Positions 9,259 through 17,111 of a DNA stretch of 46,756 nt are shown one piece after another. Source of the stretch: Clostridiales bacterium (GTDB taxonomy: Bacteria; Bacillota; Clostridia; Christensenellales; Aristaeellaceae); the NCBI GenBank assembly GCA_024695415.1, contig JAILIE010000110.1:1-46756 (forward strand), in the 5' to 3' direction. The position numbers were made by a program, and so were the translations under genes. Positions within the stretch are counted from its first letter, which is position 1. Every line of letters begins with the position of its first letter. Below the pieces are notes generated by a model. It made no database searches, was not told the DNA's origin, and saw nothing but the letters and a program-made list of their open reading frames with translations.

Positions 9259-9544
9259 AAGATTTTCCCTGCTCCGCATCCTCAGTTGTCGCGGAGGCGT
9301 TACATCCGCCTCTGCTCTGCTTCGGATGACCTCAGCTCTGACGAAACTCCTGCCACTGGCAGTCGTCAGAGCTTCGCCCTCTTCTCCGCATAGGAGAATG
9401 CCAGTTGATGGGCGCGGGGACGGGGATTAGTCAGTGGCGGGGCTGCGCCCCGCAGCCCCCTGTTTCCGTGGCATGCAGACTGGTATCAATTAAGTTGCCG
9501 GAAATTGGTGCGGGGCAGAAAAACAAAAACGACGAGGTTGGACT
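9259..9544. other. Hairpin-rich intergenic region between lon and engB
   Basis: 286 bases without a supportable gene. Four inverted repeats can be read in series: CTCCGC/GCGGAG (9272-9296); AGCTCTGACG/CGTCAGAGCT enclosing CTGCC/GGCAG (9334-9373); TTCTCC/GGAGAA (9382-9398); and GGGGCTGCG/CGCAGCCCC (9439-9459). None has a clear following T-run. The last belongs to the repeat also seen at 3209-3262. No convincing promoter for engB was found. Confidence 0.6.
9411..9462. repeat. GC-rich hairpin repeat, copy B
   Basis: Reads GGCGCGGGGACGGGGATTAG and then a 9-bp perfect stem, GGGGCTGCG-CCC-CGCAGCCCC. Aligns over about 50 bases with the copy at 3209-3262. Confidence 0.65.
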
Positions 9545-10141
9545 GTGGAGATTAAGACGGCGGAGTTTGTGACATCCATGGCAGATTACGGGAAGTTTCC
9601 GGGAAAGGGACTTCCCCAGATTGCTGTGGCCGGAAAGAGCAATGTCGGGAAAAGCACGCTGATCAACTGCCTGTGCCGGCGGAACAAGCTGGCGCGGACC
9701 AGCGCCACGCCGGGCAAGACGCGCCTTCTGAACGTGTTCCTGCTGAACGGCGAGTTCCACCTGGTGGACCTGCCGGGGTACGGCTTCGCGAAAGTGGACA
9801 AGAAGGAAAAGTTTCGCTGGGGCCAGATGATGCAGGATTATTTCGCGAAGGCGGATGAGCTGCGCCATGTGCTGTGCCTGGTGGATATCCGGCACGAGCC
9901 GACGGAAGACGACAAAATGATGAACCGGTTCCTGCGCGACAGCGCGATCCCGTTCTCCGTGATCGCCACCAAGGCGGATAAGATCAGCCGGGGCGCGCGG
10001 AGCAAGTACCTGGCTCCGATCTGCCGCGCGCTGAGCGTACAGCCGTGGGAGATCCTGTGCTTCAGCGGGGAGGACGGAACGGGAAGGGAAGAGCTTGTCG
10101 CGCTGATCGACAAGGTTCTTCATGAGGAAAAACCGGATTGA
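9545..10141 (+). CDS. engB: Ribosome biogenesis GTP-binding protein EngB/YsxC
   Basis: A 198-residue TrmE-Era-EngA-like GTPase required for assembly of the large ribosomal subunit in other bacteria. G1 is AGKSNVGKST, G2 lies in the TSATPGKT segment, G3 is DLPGYG and G4 is TKAD. The start is GTG at 9545, 7 bases after GAGG; the next in-frame ATG, at 9578, would remove conserved residues (EFVTSMADYG). Position downstream of lon is common in Firmicutes. Confidence 0.95.
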   Translation: MEIKTAEFVTSMADYGKFPGKGLPQIAVAGKSNVGKSTLINCLCRRNKLARTSATPGKTRLLNVFLLNGEFHLVDLPGYGFAKVDKKEKFRWGQMMQDYFAKADELRHVLCLVDIRHEPTEDDKMMNRFLRDSAIPFSVIATKADKISRGARSKYLAPICRALSVQPWEILCFSGEDGTGREELVALIDKVLHEEKPD

Positions 10142-10164
10142 TACAATATTCCATAAATTACCTA

Positions 10165-10193
10165 TTGCATCGGTCAGGGGAACAGAGTATAAT
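10165..10193 (+). promoter_or_regulatory. Promoter upstream of the zinc-ribbon gene
   Basis: TTGCAT, 17 bases, TATAAT. Transcription would start near 10200, about 180 bases before the next start codon, giving a long 5' leader. Confidence 0.75.
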
Positions 10194-10199
10194 CACGAG

Positions 10200-10381
10200 C
10201 CGTGGAACAGGGCGTCGAATAGGGTGCAACGGTGGGCCGCGAAGCTTGAAAAGTGGAGACGGCGCACTGAAATCGACATGCGGAAGAACATAAAGTGCAT
10301 GAAGATCACGAAAAACGCCCTGAAACCGCACATCAAGTGGTAATTCGTTCCTGAATTGGAAGAATTCGAGGAGGAAAGCCC
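10200..10381 (+). other. Long, possibly structured 5' leader
   Basis: About 180 bases from the predicted start site to the zinc-ribbon gene. GTGC near 10224 could pair with GCAC near 10263. A hairpin with arms AATTC-g-TTCC and GGAAGAATT (10342-10366) lies directly before the GAGGAGGAAAG ribosome binding site, so it could control access. I do not recognise it as a known riboswitch class. A short basic reading frame here lacks a ribosome binding site. Confidence 0.4.
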
Positions 10382-10807
10382 ATGAATCTGGTAAAATGCC
10401 CCCGCTGCGACCTGAACTATATCCGGGAGGATGAGAAGTACTGCAAGGTCTGCCTGCGGGAGCTCAAGGGAGAAAAGAACCCTGACGAAGTGGAACTGTG
10501 CAGCATCTGCAACGAGGCGCCCGCGCTGCCCGGCCGCGACGTGTGCCTGTTCTGCCTGAAGGAAATGAACAAGAGCAACAGCGTGAACGAGGACCAGGAA
10601 GAGGATGCCGGCGAAGGCGTCGACACCAGCAACATCGGGGATATGGATTCCGTCAGCGGAATGGACGAAATCATTCCCGAAGTGGAGGACGATTCCGATA
10701 TTCCCAGCCAGGAATTCGGGGAGATTGAGAACGAGCTGAGCCTGGAGGACGTTCGCGAAGACGAGGAGCGCGAAGCGGAAGAGGACGAATCCGAGGAGGA
10801 TCTGTAA
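10382..10807 (+). CDS. Double zinc-ribbon protein with acidic tail
   Basis: A 141-residue protein of unknown function. Four CxxC pairs (Cys6/9, 21/24, 40/43 and 55/58) make two zinc-ribbon modules in the first 60 residues. The rest, from about residue 65, is strongly acidic and probably disordered, rich in Glu, Asp and Ser. There is no signal peptide or membrane segment. The ATG follows GAGGAGGAAAG. It is probably in an operon with the following metallophosphoesterase, 30 bases away. Zinc ribbons often bind nucleic acid or protein, but no specific role can be read. Confidence 0.75.
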   Translation: MNLVKCPRCDLNYIREDEKYCKVCLRELKGEKNPDEVELCSICNEAPALPGRDVCLFCLKEMNKSNSVNEDQEEDAGEGVDTSNIGDMDSVSGMDEIIPEVEDDSDIPSQEFGEIENELSLEDVREDEEREAEEDESEEDL

Positions 10808-10837
10808 GGCCCGCCCCGGCACCGGAAAGGAAGATAT

Positions 10838-11548
10838 ATGCGCCTGTTTGCCATCGGAGACCTGCACATGTCCGGCGGGGACGATAAACCCATGGACGTG
10901 TTCGGTCCCCAGTGGGACAGGCATTTTTTGCGCATCAGCGAGAACTGGCGGAGGGTGGTATCCCCGGAGGATACCGTGCTGATTCCCGGGGATATCAGCT
11001 GGGCAATGCAGCTGGAAAACGCGATTCCGGACCTGGAGGAAATCGGAAAGCTTCCGGGACGAAAAATCCTGTGCAAGGGCAACCATGAATACTGGTGGAG
11101 TTCCATCAGCCGGATCCGCGCGGCCCTGCCGGAAGGCATGACCGCCCTGCAGTTTGACGCGGCGGACCTGGGGGATTACGTCGTCTGCGGGACCCGGGGA
11201 TGGATGTTCCCCACGGAGAAGGCCCCGCTGGCGCCCCAGGACGAGAAAATCTGCGCGCGGGAAGCGCAGCGGCTTTCCATGGCGCTGGACGCGGCGGACC
11301 GGCTCGGAAAGGGAAGACCGGTCATCGTGATGACCCACTACCCGCCGCTGCTGGACAGCGACCGGGATACGGTGTTCACCCGGATCCTGGAAGGAAACCC
11401 GCGGGTCAAAGCCGTCGTATACGGCCATCTCCATGGCGCGGCGCTCGCCAACGCCTTTGACGGGGAGAAGGAGAGAATCCGCTATTACGCGGTGCCCTGC
11501 GACGGGATCGACTTCTGTCCGCGGGAAATCATGACGGGAAATTCTTAA
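10838..11548 (+). CDS. Metallophosphoesterase (calcineurin-like)
   Basis: A 236-residue cytoplasmic protein with the complete set of metal-binding motifs in order: GDLH (7-10), GDISWAM, GNHE with YWW following, MTHYPP and GHLHG. All expected Asp, Asn and His ligands are present, unlike the partial paralogous-fold gene at the left edge. The ATG follows GGAAAGGAAG. The substrate is unknown. A strong terminator 33 bases after the stop ends the unit that starts with the zinc-ribbon gene. Confidence 0.85.
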   Translation: MRLFAIGDLHMSGGDDKPMDVFGPQWDRHFLRISENWRRVVSPEDTVLIPGDISWAMQLENAIPDLEEIGKLPGRKILCKGNHEYWWSSISRIRAALPEGMTALQFDAADLGDYVVCGTRGWMFPTEKAPLAPQDEKICAREAQRLSMALDAADRLGKGRPVIVMTHYPPLLDSDRDTVFTRILEGNPRVKAVVYGHLHGAALANAFDGEKERIRYYAVPCDGIDFCPREIMTGNS

Positions 11549-11581
11549 TTTTTTGTAATAAAAAACAATCCGAATTCTACG

Positions 11582-11612
11582 GCCGGGCCCGAAAAAAGGG
11601 CCTGGCTTTTTT
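11582..11612 (+). terminator. Rho-independent terminator after the metallophosphoesterase
   Basis: GCCGGGCCC and GGGCCTGGC (one G-T pair) form a 9-bp stem around a GAAAAAA loop, followed by six T. Confidence 0.9.
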
Positions 11613-11667
11613 CTATCCACTAAATATGGGCCGGACGCGGAAATACGAACACAATAAAAGAGCGAAT

Positions 11668-11688
11668 TATTACAAATCTATTACAAAA
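11668..11688 (+). promoter_or_regulatory. Two direct TATTACAAA half-sites upstream of mraZ
   Basis: TATTACAAAT and TATTACAAAA start 11 bases apart, about one helix turn. The reverse complement, TTTTGTAATA, occurs at 11551-11560. This AT-rich stretch differs from the surrounding GC-rich DNA. A regulator binding site is an inference. Confidence 0.3.
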
Positions 11689-11747
11689 CGACATCAATAA
11701 AGTGAACTTCTGATCTAAAAAAGGCCTGACCGCTTGAAAAATAACGC

Positions 11748-11776
11748 TTGCGTGGAATCAATTTGTGTGCTAAATT
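11748..11776 (+). promoter_or_regulatory. Probable promoter of mraZ
   Basis: TTGCGT, 17 bases, TAAATT, with an extended -10 (TGC before TAAATT). It lies 68 bases before the chosen mraZ start. Confidence 0.5.
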
Positions 11777-11790
11777 TGTGGGGAAAAAGG
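11752..11790 (+). promoter_or_regulatory. Three 13-base direct repeats, candidate MraZ operator
   Basis: GTGGAATCAATTT, GTGTGCTAAATTT and GTGGGGAAAAAGG follow one another at 11752, 11765 and 11778. They overlay the predicted promoter. MraZ is known in other bacteria to repress its own promoter by binding short G-rich direct repeats; assignment to MraZ here is an inference. Confidence 0.45.
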
Positions 11791-11844
11791 GAAGAACAAC
11801 CCAAAAACGAACACAAAAGTGGTAGCAAAGGGGGAGAGAGCGCG

Positions 11845-12366
11845 ATGGATCAGCATCCGGAAAACAATGCGCAGAATCCGTCCCAGCCCCCTGTCAATCC
11901 GGAAAACGAACGGAAAATCCGCTTTATCGGGTCGTTCAACCACAGCCTGGACACCAAGGGCCGCCTCGTGATTCCCCAGGTTTTCCGTGAAAAGCTGGGC
12001 GAGCGGTTCTGCGTGGCGCCCTCCTTCGACTTCAAGTCCATCGCGGTTTATCCGACGGTGATGTGGGAGCGGCGAAACGAGGCGTACGAGAAGCTCGGAA
12101 AGCTGAACCCGGCGCTGAACCGGTACCTGGAGCAGTTCTACGCGCTGAGCTATGACGAACAGGCCTGCGACGGACAGGGGCGCGTGCTTCTTCCCGTCAA
12201 TATCCGCCAGAAGATCCTGGGCGACGAGCGGGACGTGGAAATTACCGGCGCCAACGACCACATCCGCGTGGTCGCCGAGGGCGTCAGCAAGGTCAGCTGG
12301 GAGCAGTTCAACGCGGAGTTGCCGGAGCTGCTGGATATGATCGCGAAACTGGAAACGCAGGAGTAA
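11845..12366 (+). CDS. mraZ: Transcriptional regulator MraZ
   Basis: A 173-residue DNA-binding protein of the AbrB/SpoVT-like swapped-hairpin fold. It has the two MraZ repeats: FIGSFNHSLDTKGRLVIPQVFRE near residues 28-50, and DEQACDGQGRVLLPVNIRQ in the second half. The ATG at 11845 follows GGGGGAG. MraZ normally starts almost at the FxGxxxHxLD motif, so the Gln/Asn/Pro-rich first 24 residues are an added extension. It heads the division and cell wall cluster and probably regulates it, with candidate repeats in its promoter. The usual next gene, rsmH, is missing. Confidence 0.92.
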   Translation: MDQHPENNAQNPSQPPVNPENERKIRFIGSFNHSLDTKGRLVIPQVFREKLGERFCVAPSFDFKSIAVYPTVMWERRNEAYEKLGKLNPALNRYLEQFYALSYDEQACDGQGRVLLPVNIRQKILGDERDVEITGANDHIRVVAEGVSKVSWEQFNAELPELLDMIAKLETQE

Positions 12367-12369
12367 GAA

Positions 12370-12421
12370 ACAGGCAGGAAGCATGAGGCAGGAGGTCTTA
12401 ATGCCCTCCCGGCTTCTTCCA
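12370..12421. repeat. Purine-rich dispersed repeat between mraZ and ftsL
   Basis: Reads CAGGCAGGAAGCATGAGGC then AGGAGGTCTTAATG. Similar wording (GGCAGGAAGCAGAAGG and TAGGAGGTATTATC) occurs at 39073-39125. It lies where rsmH would normally be. Confidence 0.45.
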
Positions 12422-12489
12422 AAACTTCCGTTGATGATATTTGATAAAACAAATCGTTTGAAGATAAGTAAACGCAGGAGTTGACAGAC

Positions 12490-13071
12490 ATGATGGAAAT
12501 GCCGATCAGGATAAAGAGGAGGCTGCAGGACGCGGCGATCAACTGGCGGGAAAGAATGGACGGTGTGGATGACGAGCGCCAGCAGCATGCCAATATCCAC
12601 CGGCAGCGGATGACCTGTTCCGAGTCCTTCCGCGGTTTCCAGCAGTCGCAGGACTGGGTGGAAGGCGTCGCGGTGAGCCCCAGCGGCCGTTTCCGCGTGA
12701 TCGAGGAGAAGAAACCGAAGCAAAAGATCATCAGTGCCCAGGGAATCCGGTGGGATGCCGGCTGGATCGCTGTGATCGTCATCGCCGTGATCTGCGCCGC
12801 GATCCTGCTGGCGGATGTGGCGGGCATCGGGACCACTTCCCGGAACCTGACCAAACTGGACAGCAAGATCACCGCGATCACCGAGCGGAACGAGCAGCTG
12901 AAATCCGAACTGAACATCCAGGACGCGGATATCAGCGTCTGCACCGAAGCGGTGAAGCTGAACCTGATCTCCTCCCGGGCTGTGCAAACCATCATCCTGA
13001 CGGCCCCGACCGAGGCGAACCTGACCATGATGACCGCGCAGGCCGCACCGGCCGGCGCCATGACGGAATAA
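12490..13071 (+). CDS. ftsL: FtsL-like septum formation protein
   Basis: A 193-residue single-pass membrane protein. A cytoplasmic N-terminal region of about 90 residues, longer than usual, is followed by one membrane segment (about 92-113, WIAVIVIAVICAAILLADV). A heptad-like coiled coil (about 116-150, KLDSKITAITERNEQLKSEL) follows, then a short extracytoplasmic tail. FtsL sequences are poorly conserved, so the call rests on topology and position between mraZ and murE. The ATG at 12490 is 9 bases after GCAGGAG; a second ATG follows directly. Its usual partner gene ftsI is missing downstream. Confidence 0.7.
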   Translation: MMEMPIRIKRRLQDAAINWRERMDGVDDERQQHANIHRQRMTCSESFRGFQQSQDWVEGVAVSPSGRFRVIEEKKPKQKIISAQGIRWDAGWIAVIVIAVICAAILLADVAGIGTTSRNLTKLDSKITAITERNEQLKSELNIQDADISVCTEAVKLNLISSRAVQTIILTAPTEANLTMMTAQAAPAGAMTE

Positions 13072-13153
13072 ACAGAAGGGGAGACTGACGACGTCGGTCT
13101 CCCGTTTGGCGTTCCTGCCGGAACGTACGCTGACAGAAAAGGATGAGCCACGC

Positions 13154-14629
13154 ATGAAGCTTTGGGAATTAATGACGGAACTGCCCTATGTCGAGGATAC
13201 CCGGGGGGATATGAACACCGAGATCCGGGAAATCACCTCTTCCAGCCGCGACAAGACGGACGCCGGGCTGTTTTTCTGCATTGTCGGCGCCCGGTTTGAC
13301 GCGCACGACTATGCCTGGGAAGCGGTGGAGAACGGTTGTGTCGCGCTGATCGTGGAGCACTGGGTGGAACTGAACGTTCCCCAGATCCGGGTCAGCAACG
13401 GCCGCGCGGCGATGGCGCGCGTGGCGGACGCCTTCTACGGCCATCCGTCCCGGCAGATGCGCATGATCGGCATCACCGGAACCAAGGGAAAGACCACGAC
13501 GACCTATATGCTCAAGAGCATCTGCGAAAAGGCCGGCCTGAAGTGCGGCATCATCGGATCCACCGGCACGGTGGTGGAGGAGCAGCATGTGGACAGCAAG
13601 CTGACCACCCCTGATCCCATCGACCTGCAGAAAACCCTGCGGATGCTGGCGGACGAGGGCGTCCAGGTCTGCTGCATGGAGGTTTCCGCCCACGCGATCG
13701 ACATGTGCCGGCTGGACGGGATGACCTTTGAGGTCGGCTGCTATACGAACCTGAGCCAGGACCACCTGGATTACTTCTACACGATGGAGCGGTACTTCGA
13801 GACGAAGAAGCGCTTCTTCACCAGCGGCATGGTCCAGAACGCCGCGGTGAACGCGGACGACGAGTCCTCCGCGAAACTGACGCCGGATGTGGAAATCCCC
13901 TATATCACCTACGGCATCTGCGTGGACGCGGATGTGTTCGCCCGGGATATCGAAATCACGGAGGAGGGCGTCCGATTCAACGTCCAGCTGCACGGCATGA
14001 ACGAGATCGGCATCCATATGCGGATGACCGGCATGTTCAACGTGTACAACGCGCTGGCGGCGACCAGCTGCGCGCTGATCATGGGCATCGCGCCGGAGAA
14101 TATCCGGGCGGGCCTGGAAGCGGTAACCCGGGTGCCCGGGCGGATCGAAGTGCTGCAGACCGGTACCCCCTACAAGGTTATCCTGGACTACAGCCATTCC
14201 CCGGACGCGCTGGAAAACATCCTGAAGACCGTACGCCAGTTCACCCGGAACCGCGTGATCGCGGTGTTCGGATGCGGCGGTGACCGGGACAAGGGCAAGC
14301 GGCCCATGATGGGCGAGATCGGCGGACGGCTCGCGGACTACTGCATCCTGACCTCGGACAATCCCAGGACGGAGAATCCCATGGTCATCCTGGCAGCGAT
14401 CGAAAAGGGCATCAAACCCACCGGGAAGAGCTATGAGGTGATCGAGAACCGCCGGGAAGCGATCGCGAAGGCGCTGAGGATGGCCGGGGACGGGGATGTG
14501 ATCGTCCTGGCCGGCAAGGGCCATGAAACCTACCAGGAAATCATGGGCATCAAACGCCCGTTTGACGAAAAGGTGATTGTGAGCGAGCTGCTGCTCGAAA
14601 TGAAGAAAGAGAAGGAAACAGGGGAATGA
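13154..14629 (+). CDS. murE: UDP-N-acetylmuramoyl-tripeptide synthetase (meso-DAP type)
   Basis: A 491-residue Mur ligase adding the third residue to the peptidoglycan stem peptide. The ATP-binding loop is GTKGKTTTT; the central domain has EVSAHAIDM and NLSQDHLDY; the C-terminal domain has DNPRTENP, the motif that indicates meso-diaminopimelate rather than lysine specificity. The ATG at 13154 follows AAAAGGATGAG. The adjacent ligase gene murF, usual between murE and mraY, is absent here. Confidence 0.95.
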   Translation: MKLWELMTELPYVEDTRGDMNTEIREITSSSRDKTDAGLFFCIVGARFDAHDYAWEAVENGCVALIVEHWVELNVPQIRVSNGRAAMARVADAFYGHPSRQMRMIGITGTKGKTTTTYMLKSICEKAGLKCGIIGSTGTVVEEQHVDSKLTTPDPIDLQKTLRMLADEGVQVCCMEVSAHAIDMCRLDGMTFEVGCYTNLSQDHLDYFYTMERYFETKKRFFTSGMVQNAAVNADDESSAKLTPDVEIPYITYGICVDADVFARDIEITEEGVRFNVQLHGMNEIGIHMRMTGMFNVYNALAATSCALIMGIAPENIRAGLEAVTRVPGRIEVLQTGTPYKVILDYSHSPDALENILKTVRQFTRNRVIAVFGCGGDRDKGKRPMMGEIGGRLADYCILTSDNPRTENPMVILAAIEKGIKPTGKSYEVIENRREAIAKALRMAGDGDVIVLAGKGHETYQEIMGIKRPFDEKVIVSELLLEMKKEKETGE

Positions 14630-14681
14630 ACGCCGAATTAATCATTCGGTAAGGTTTAGCCGAAAGGACTGATTCGGAACG

Positions 14682-15695
14682 ATGTACAGAATGATCGGCG
14701 CGCTGCTGCTGGGCCTGGGGATCGCGCTCGCGACCGGGCCGAAGCTGATCGCGTATCTGAAAAAACTGCATTTTGGCCAGACGATTTACGAACTGGGACC
14801 CGCGCATCAGCAGAAGCAGGGAACCCCGGTGATGGGCGGCCTGATGATCGCCGCGGGCGTGCTGGTTGCCAGTCTGATTTTCCATCCGGCGGAGTGGAAC
14901 GGCGGATGGGATTTCATTTTTCCGCTGCTGGGCGTCGCCTTCCTGAGCATGGGCGTCGGCTTCGCGGACGACTACATCAAGGCCGTGAAGAAGCGCCATG
15001 ACGGGCTGAGCCCCTGGCAGAAGATCGGCGGGCAGGTGATCGTGGCCGTTGGGTTCAGCGTCTACTGCTACCTGAATCCGGCCATCGGAAGCAAAATATG
15101 GGTACCCTTCCTGAACGCGGACTGGGACCTGGGAATCTTCTATATTCCGGTGATGAGCCTTCTGACGATCTTCATCGTGAACAGCAGCAACCTGCAGGAC
15201 GGCCTGGACGGCCTGCTGGGTACCGTTACCGCCCTCAGTTCCTCCGCCTGGGCCGTGATCTGCGTCATGATCCTGACCATTCCCGCGCTCGCGGGCGCAG
15301 CGGACAAGAACGGCGCCGCCGTGACCGCGGTATTTGCGCTGGCCATGGCCGGGGCCTGCGTCGGATACCTCCGCTATAACCGCTATCCGGCGAAAACCTT
15401 CATGGGCGATACCGGCAGCATGCTGATCGGCGGCGGAACCATCGCGATGGCCATGGTGCTCCGGCTGCCGCTGCTGCTGATCCTGATCTTCTTCACCCCC
15501 ATCATGAGCAGCGTCAGCGTGATGATGCAGGTCGGGTATTTCAAGCTGACCCACGGAAAGCGGATCTTCCTGATGAGCCCGATCCACCATCATTTTGAAA
15601 AGAAAGGCTATTCGGAGACCCAGATCGTGAGCATGTACGCCGGCATCACCCTGGTGCTGAGCCTGATCGCGATCCTGAGCCTGACATCCATCTGA
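14682..15695 (+). CDS. mraY: Phospho-N-acetylmuramoyl-pentapeptide transferase
   Basis: A 337-residue polytopic membrane enzyme that makes lipid I from UDP-MurNAc-pentapeptide and undecaprenyl phosphate. Catalytic and family motifs are visible: QGTPVMGG, GFADDYIK, NLQDGLDGL, FMGDTGSM and SPIHHHFEKKG. About ten hydrophobic segments are present, and the length is typical though slightly short. murD starts 15 bases downstream. Confidence 0.96.
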   Translation: MYRMIGALLLGLGIALATGPKLIAYLKKLHFGQTIYELGPAHQQKQGTPVMGGLMIAAGVLVASLIFHPAEWNGGWDFIFPLLGVAFLSMGVGFADDYIKAVKKRHDGLSPWQKIGGQVIVAVGFSVYCYLNPAIGSKIWVPFLNADWDLGIFYIPVMSLLTIFIVNSSNLQDGLDGLLGTVTALSSSAWAVICVMILTIPALAGAADKNGAAVTAVFALAMAGACVGYLRYNRYPAKTFMGDTGSMLIGGGTIAMAMVLRLPLLLILIFFTPIMSSVSVMMQVGYFKLTHGKRIFLMSPIHHHFEKKGYSETQIVSMYAGITLVLSLIAILSLTSI

Positions 15696-15710
15696 TATTC
15701 GAGGCGGCAT

Positions 15711-17072
15711 ATGAATTACGAAAAGAAAAAGGTCCTGGTGGTCGGTATGGCGCGCAGCGGTGTGGCCGCGGCGCAGCTGCTCCGCGCCTGCGGGGCGGAC
15801 GTGACGGTCAACGACAGCAAAAGCGAGGCGGAGCTCGGCTCCCAGCTCAAACCGCTGGAAGGCCTGCAGATGGAACGCAGGTTCGGCTGCGGCGCCATGG
15901 AACTGCTGGACGGCATGGACTGCCTGGTGATTTCCCCGGGTATTCCGGACACGGCCCCGTTCGTGGTCCGCGCGAAGGAAATGGGCATTTATGTGATCGG
16001 CGAGCTGGAGCTGGCCGCGCAGCTGTCCCGGGGAACGCTGACCGCCGTCAGCGGCACCAACGGCAAGACCACCACCGTTTCGCTGCTGGGCGAGATTTTC
16101 GCAAACAGCGGAAGGGTGACCCATGTGGTGGGAAATATCGGATATCCCTTCTCCCTGGCGTCGCTGGTCAGCAAACCCGAGGACGTGATCGTCTGCGAGG
16201 TGTCCTCCTTCCAGATGGAGACGGCGGACACGTTCCACCCGCATGTGGCCCTGCTGACAAACATCACGGAGGACCACCTGAACCGCCATGGGACGATGGA
16301 GGTTTATACCGCGCTGAAGATGCGCATGTTCAGCAACCAGACGCCGGAGGATTACGCCGTGTTCAACGCGGACGATCCGGGCCTGAACGGGCTGTCCCGC
16401 CAGGTGCGCAGCAAGGTGCTGAAGTTCAGCCGGAAGAAGGAAGTCCGGGAAGGCGCCTTCGTGCGGGACGGCCAGATTATGATCCGGCTGGACGGGACGG
16501 AGCGGCGCGTCTGCCGGGCAGACGAGATTTATATCCCCGGGCCGCACAACCTGGAGAATGCCCTCGGCGCCGTGTGTGTGGCCGCCGCGATGAAGGTGCC
16601 GGTGCCGGTGATCCGGCACAGCCTGAAGACCTTCCGCGGGGTGGAGCACCGGATCGAGCGGGTCCGTGAGCTGAATGGAATTACCTATATTAATGACAGC
16701 AAGGGCACGAATGTGGATTCGACCATCAAGGCGGTCCAGACCATGACCGATCCGACGGTAATCATCCTGGGCGGCTATGACAAGCATACGTCCTTCGACC
16801 CGCTGAGCCGGGAGATCGTGAACAGCCCGATGATCCGGAAGGCTGTGCTGATCGGCGAGACCGCCGGGCTGATCAAAACCAGCCTGAACCGGGCAGGGTT
16901 CCATGAGACCGAGAATGCGCAGAGCCTCGGGGACGCTGTCAACAAGGCGCGCGCTTCCGCGGGGAAGGGATGGAACGTACTGCTGAGCCCGGCGTGCGCG
17001 AGCTTCGATATGTTCAAGGACTACGAAGAACGCGGTCGGGTTTTTAAGGAAATTGTCAACGAATTGGAATAA
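15711..17072 (+). CDS. murD: UDP-N-acetylmuramoyl-L-alanine--D-glutamate ligase
   Basis: A 453-residue cytoplasmic Mur ligase. The N-terminal Rossmann-like domain binds UDP (KVLVVGMARSGVAAAQLL), the ATP loop is SGTNGKTTTV, followed by EVSSFQMET and TNITEDHLNRHG, and the C-terminal domain has INDSKGTNVDST and LLSPACASFDMF, which are typical for MurD. It starts 15 bases after mraY and has normal length. Confidence 0.96.
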   Translation: MNYEKKKVLVVGMARSGVAAAQLLRACGADVTVNDSKSEAELGSQLKPLEGLQMERRFGCGAMELLDGMDCLVISPGIPDTAPFVVRAKEMGIYVIGELELAAQLSRGTLTAVSGTNGKTTTVSLLGEIFANSGRVTHVVGNIGYPFSLASLVSKPEDVIVCEVSSFQMETADTFHPHVALLTNITEDHLNRHGTMEVYTALKMRMFSNQTPEDYAVFNADDPGLNGLSRQVRSKVLKFSRKKEVREGAFVRDGQIMIRLDGTERRVCRADEIYIPGPHNLENALGAVCVAAAMKVPVPVIRHSLKTFRGVEHRIERVRELNGITYINDSKGTNVDSTIKAVQTMTDPTVIILGGYDKHTSFDPLSREIVNSPMIRKAVLIGETAGLIKTSLNRAGFHETENAQSLGDAVNKARASAGKGWNVLLSPACASFDMFKDYEERGRVFKEIVNELE

Positions 17073-17111
17073 ACAGACCAAAGTCCACCAAACAGAAAGG
17101 AGGGCGGGAGC

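Noticed and set aside
10122..10343. 73-codon frame after engB
   Set aside because: Starts inside engB and crosses a strong promoter; no ribosome binding site for its internal starts.
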